Assembly (NCBI GenBank): GCA_035498035.1 | Contig: DATKAN010000022.1 | Span: 1 to 40,748 of the forward strand | Length of the DNA stretch: 40,748 bases | Direction of reading: 5' to 3' | Source: Nitrospiria bacterium | Lineage (GTDB): Bacteria; Nitrospirota; Nitrospiria; JACQBZ01 | Program-made: the position numbers and the translations under genes | The notes under the pieces: model-generated | What the model was told of the DNA's origin: nothing | The model's input: the letters and a program-made list of their open reading frames with translations, nothing else | The model's database searches: none | Shown here: piece by piece, positions 38,986 to 40,748 of the stretch | Layout: every line of letters begins with the position of its first letter | How positions within the stretch are numbered: the first letter of the stretch is position 1

Positions 38986-39041
38986 GGATGCCTTTTGCCC
39001 GCTGAATAGATACCCGGGGACTCTGTCCACGATAACCTATT

Positions 39042-40010
39042 CTAAATCCACTTTTTCCTGCGGAAGAACCACAGCATCACGACGACAATGCCCACCATCA
39101 CCCCGATCGTCGCGGGGTATCCGTAGCGCCATTCCAATTCGGGCATGTACTTAAAGTTCATGCCGTAGATGCTGGGGATGACCATGAGCGGCATAAAGAC
39201 GACGGTAAGCGCGGTGAGCACCTTTATGACCTCGTTCAAACGGTTCGACACCATGGAGATGTAGGCCTCCAGGAGCCCGGTCGTAAGGTCTTTGTACGAT
39301 TCAGCCAGGTCGTTAATCCGCACGAGGTGGTCATAAACATCTCGGAAATAAATGGCCGTCCGTTTGTTGACCACCGCGAACGAATCGCGGCTCAACCGGT
39401 TGAGAATTTCCCGTTGCGGACTGGTCACCCGCCGAAGGGACATCCCATCCCGTTTCAGCGAGAATATCCGGTTCAGGGTTTCCTTGCTGGGAAATCCAGT
39501 GACCTCGCGTTCGAGCTCATCCACCACTTCGTCGAAGTCATCTAAGATGGGAAAGTAATTGTCAACCGTACCGTCCAGAATCTCGTAAAGCAGGAAATCC
39601 GTTCCCCGGGACATGGAGAGAGAATTTTTCAGGCACCGTTCTTTGGTGCGGTTGATGCTGCGGGACAATTGCTGATGGTAGGTGACCAGGTAGCGTTTGC
39701 CCAGAAAAAAATTAAGCTCGACCGTTTTGAACGTTCCGGAGACGTCTCCACGACGGGCTCCGTGGAGCACGAGGAAGAGATAGTCGCCGAAATCATCCAG
39801 TTTGGGAAGGTGGGATTCCGCGATGCAATCTTCTATGGCGAGGGGATGAAAATTGAAGATGGAAGAAAGGATCTGGTTTTCTTCCTCGGTCGGGGCTTCC
39901 AGATCCACCCAGACCGATTCGGTCTCGTCCTTCAGCAGGCTGGGTAAAGACTCGGATTCCGTAATCCTCCGTAGTCCGTTTTGCTTTGACAGGGCAAAAA
40001 TCTCGATCAT
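39042..40010 (-). CDS. corA: CorA-family magnesium/cobalt transporter
   Basis: A divalent cation channel of the inner membrane, 322 residues. The N-terminal cytoplasmic domain leads to two C-terminal helices (TALTVVFMPLMVIPSIY and TIGVMVGIVVVMLWFF), the first ending in the selectivity motif GMN (residues 283-285), and a basic tail RRKKW. ATG at 40008-40010 has GGTGA just ahead; the longer frame to 40145 would run through a dispersed repeat and is rejected. Mg2+ versus Co2+ preference cannot be told. Confidence 0.94.
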   Translation of the reverse strand: MIEIFALSKQNGLRRITESESLPSLLKDETESVWVDLEAPTEEENQILSSIFNFHPLAIEDCIAESHLPKLDDFGDYLFLVLHGARRGDVSGTFKTVELNFFLGKRYLVTYHQQLSRSINRTKERCLKNSLSMSRGTDFLLYEILDGTVDNYFPILDDFDEVVDELEREVTGFPSKETLNRIFSLKRDGMSLRRVTSPQREILNRLSRDSFAVVNKRTAIYFRDVYDHLVRINDLAESYKDLTTGLLEAYISMVSNRLNEVIKVLTALTVVFMPLMVIPSIYGMNFKYMPELEWRYGYPATIGVMVGIVVVMLWFFRRKKWI

Positions 40011-40082
40011 CGTTTCACCAAAATAGATTCTTAACCTGACCGGTGCGGTCCTTTCACTCGCGTTGCCTGTGGTATCGACCCA

Positions 40083-40152
40083 GCGAGCAAGGCGAGCGGG
40101 AGGGGGAGGCTCCATCTGGCTTGGCCAGTGGAGGGGGCGACGCAAGCCCCTA
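40083..40152 (-). repeat. Dispersed TAGGGGCT repeat, short form (copy G)
   Basis: Reverse orientation, with AGCCCCTA at 40145-40152. The hairpin is CTGGC-CAA-GCCAG where copy A1 has CCGGC-CAA-GCCGG, so one base pair changed on both sides. It lies between rpmB and corA. Confidence 0.75.
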
Positions 40153-40155
40153 CAA

Positions 40156-40347
40156 TCAGACGGCCTTCTTCACCCAGCCGGAACGAATGCAACGGGTGCA
40201 GACTTTGAGCCGTCGGGTCGTGTCGTTCACGACAGCCTTGACGGATTTCAGGTTCGGGTAAAAGGGGTGCTTGGTTTTATTATGGGCATGACTGACCTTA
40301 AAACCGATCGTTTTTCCTTTCCCGCAGATTGCACAAACGTACGCCAC
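40156..40347 (-). CDS. rpmB: 50S ribosomal protein L28
   Basis: A large-subunit protein of 63 residues. CAICGKG and CTRCIRSG supply two CxxC pairs, so this is the zinc-binding (C+) form, with SHAHNKTKHPFYPNL between them. The GTG start (40345-40347) has AAGGAG seven bases ahead; a longer frame to 40368 is less well supported. A short leader separates it from its promoter. Confidence 0.95.
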   Translation of the reverse strand: MAYVCAICGKGKTIGFKVSHAHNKTKHPFYPNLKSVKAVVNDTTRRLKVCTRCIRSGWVKKAV

Positions 40348-40375
40348 GGAGATTCTCCTTTTCCTCAATCATACT

Positions 40376-40404
40376 TGTTAACGATGCTTGTTCCTCGTTG
40401 TCAA
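40376..40404 (-). promoter_or_regulatory. Promoter of rpmB
   Basis: On the minus strand a perfect TTGACA (40404-40399), a 17-base spacer and TAACAA (40381-40376). It ends 28 bases before the GTG start. Confidence 0.55.
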
Positions 40405-40406
40405 GG

Positions 40407-40435
40407 TTGCAGAAACCAATTGGGTATGTTACCAT
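40407..40435 (+). promoter_or_regulatory. Promoter of the recG-like gene
   Basis: TTGCAG (40407-40412), a 17-base spacer and TACCAT (40430-40435). It is back to back with the rpmB promoter, with only two bases between the -35 boxes. Confidence 0.45.
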
Positions 40436-40524
40436 AATGTCCGTCGTGTGACAAGGAATTTTCTGATGTTCATCCGGAGGCGCAACCGGACGCGCCTCTT
40501 CTAACCTTGACCTTCGTGTCAACC

Positions 40525-40748
40525 ATGGACAGCGTCGAATCGCGCGAGATAATCCTCGACCGCATTCAGAAGCCCGTTCGATACGCCCTTCAAAAAAACT
40601 TCGCTCATCTCATGAAAGTCCGGGGACTGGCCGCGTTTGTGACGCAACAGGTACGGGCGGCCCTCGAACAGAACCCGCCCGAAGAGGAGGCCCCTGACTG
40701 GGTTCGCTTAAAAGATCTTTTTGCCGATTACGACGAACTTCTCGAAAG
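40525..40748 (+). CDS. recG: Start of a probable RecG helicase (3' end cut off)
   Basis: The first 74 codons of a gene running off the window. The sequence (ILDRIQKPVRYALQKNFAHL, VRGLAAFVTQQVRAALEQ, then WVRLKDLFADYDELLE) fits, from memory, the helical N-terminal extension seen before the wedge domain in RecG of several diderm phyla. No helicase motif is inside the window, so the call is tentative. ATG at 40525 is preceded by in-frame GTG 40516 and TTG 40507, and none has a clear ribosome site. Confidence 0.5.
   Translation, partial: MDSVESREIILDRIQKPVRYALQKNFAHLMKVRGLAAFVTQQVRAALEQNPPEEEAPDWVRLKDLFADYDELLE

Noticed and set aside
1-40748. CRISPR array, prophage or integrative element
   Set aside because: No regularly spaced direct repeats, integrase, transposase or phage genes were seen; the repeats are irregularly spaced and lie in both orientations.

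Overview
The window is about 60% GC and densely coded, and comes from a diderm (Gram-negative) bacterium: it carries LptD, an Omp85/BamA protein, a TamB-type translocation protein and several small outer-membrane barrels. Bacterial DNA topoisomerase VI, a fused MoaD-MoaE, an NtrY-NtrX pair beside a DUF4390 protein, a DUF4416 protein and visible TTGACA/TATAAT-type promoters together suggest Nitrospirota or a neighbouring deep-branching phylum. That placement is inference from gene content. No phage, transposase, CRISPR array or integrated plasmid is visible.

Layout. 1-2928 (+): topoisomerase VI subunit B (5' end cut by the window edge) and subunit A, overlapping. 2936-3104: a palindromic non-coding element. 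3170-4091 (+): two small secreted proteins. 4105-18616 (-): a long co-directional block which, read in transcription order, is TamB-like, BamA-like Omp85, TPR plus gluzincin peptidase, DUF4390, NtrY-type kinase, NtrX-type sigma54 activator and 23S rRNA methyltransferase RlmD. 18779-20872 (+): mazG-moaC-moaDE, closed by a strong intrinsic terminator. 20977-23274 (+): a subtilase fused to an outer-membrane barrel. 23385-28638 (+): accD-folC-lptD, then an SDR oxidoreductase with its own promoter. 28783-30107 (-): DUF4416 and an M14 carboxypeptidase. 30250-33681 (+): ndk, a phytoene-desaturase-like flavoprotein and a TPR plus PgaB-hydrolase-like lipoprotein. 33947-36945 (+): gcvH-lpdA-tyrS, then tRNA-Gly(CCC). 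37134-38985 (+): a TatT-like TPR protein and a barrel protein. 39042-40347 (-): corA and rpmB. From 40525 (+): the probable start of recG.

The genes are mainly housekeeping with a strong envelope theme: the minus-strand block joins outer-membrane assembly to a two-component system, accD and lptD serve lipid and LPS supply, and several exported proteins of unknown role surround them. Molybdopterin synthesis (moaC, moaDE) and a lipoyl H-protein with its dehydrogenase complete the metabolic content.

The most unusual non-coding feature is a modular dispersed repeat, headed TAGGGGCT and carrying small hairpins, with eight copies in the window. One copy sits in frame inside the tamB-like gene; two copies supply the TAG stop codon of the gene before them, and another supplies the first base of the bamA-like start codon. 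The most unusual proteins are the subtilase-barrel fusion, which contains a sorting-signal-like segment and a second signal peptide, and the MoaD-MoaE fusion with an internal Gly-Gly. There is no gene-free stretch longer than 300 bases; the longest (9211-9502) is filled by two copies of the repeat.
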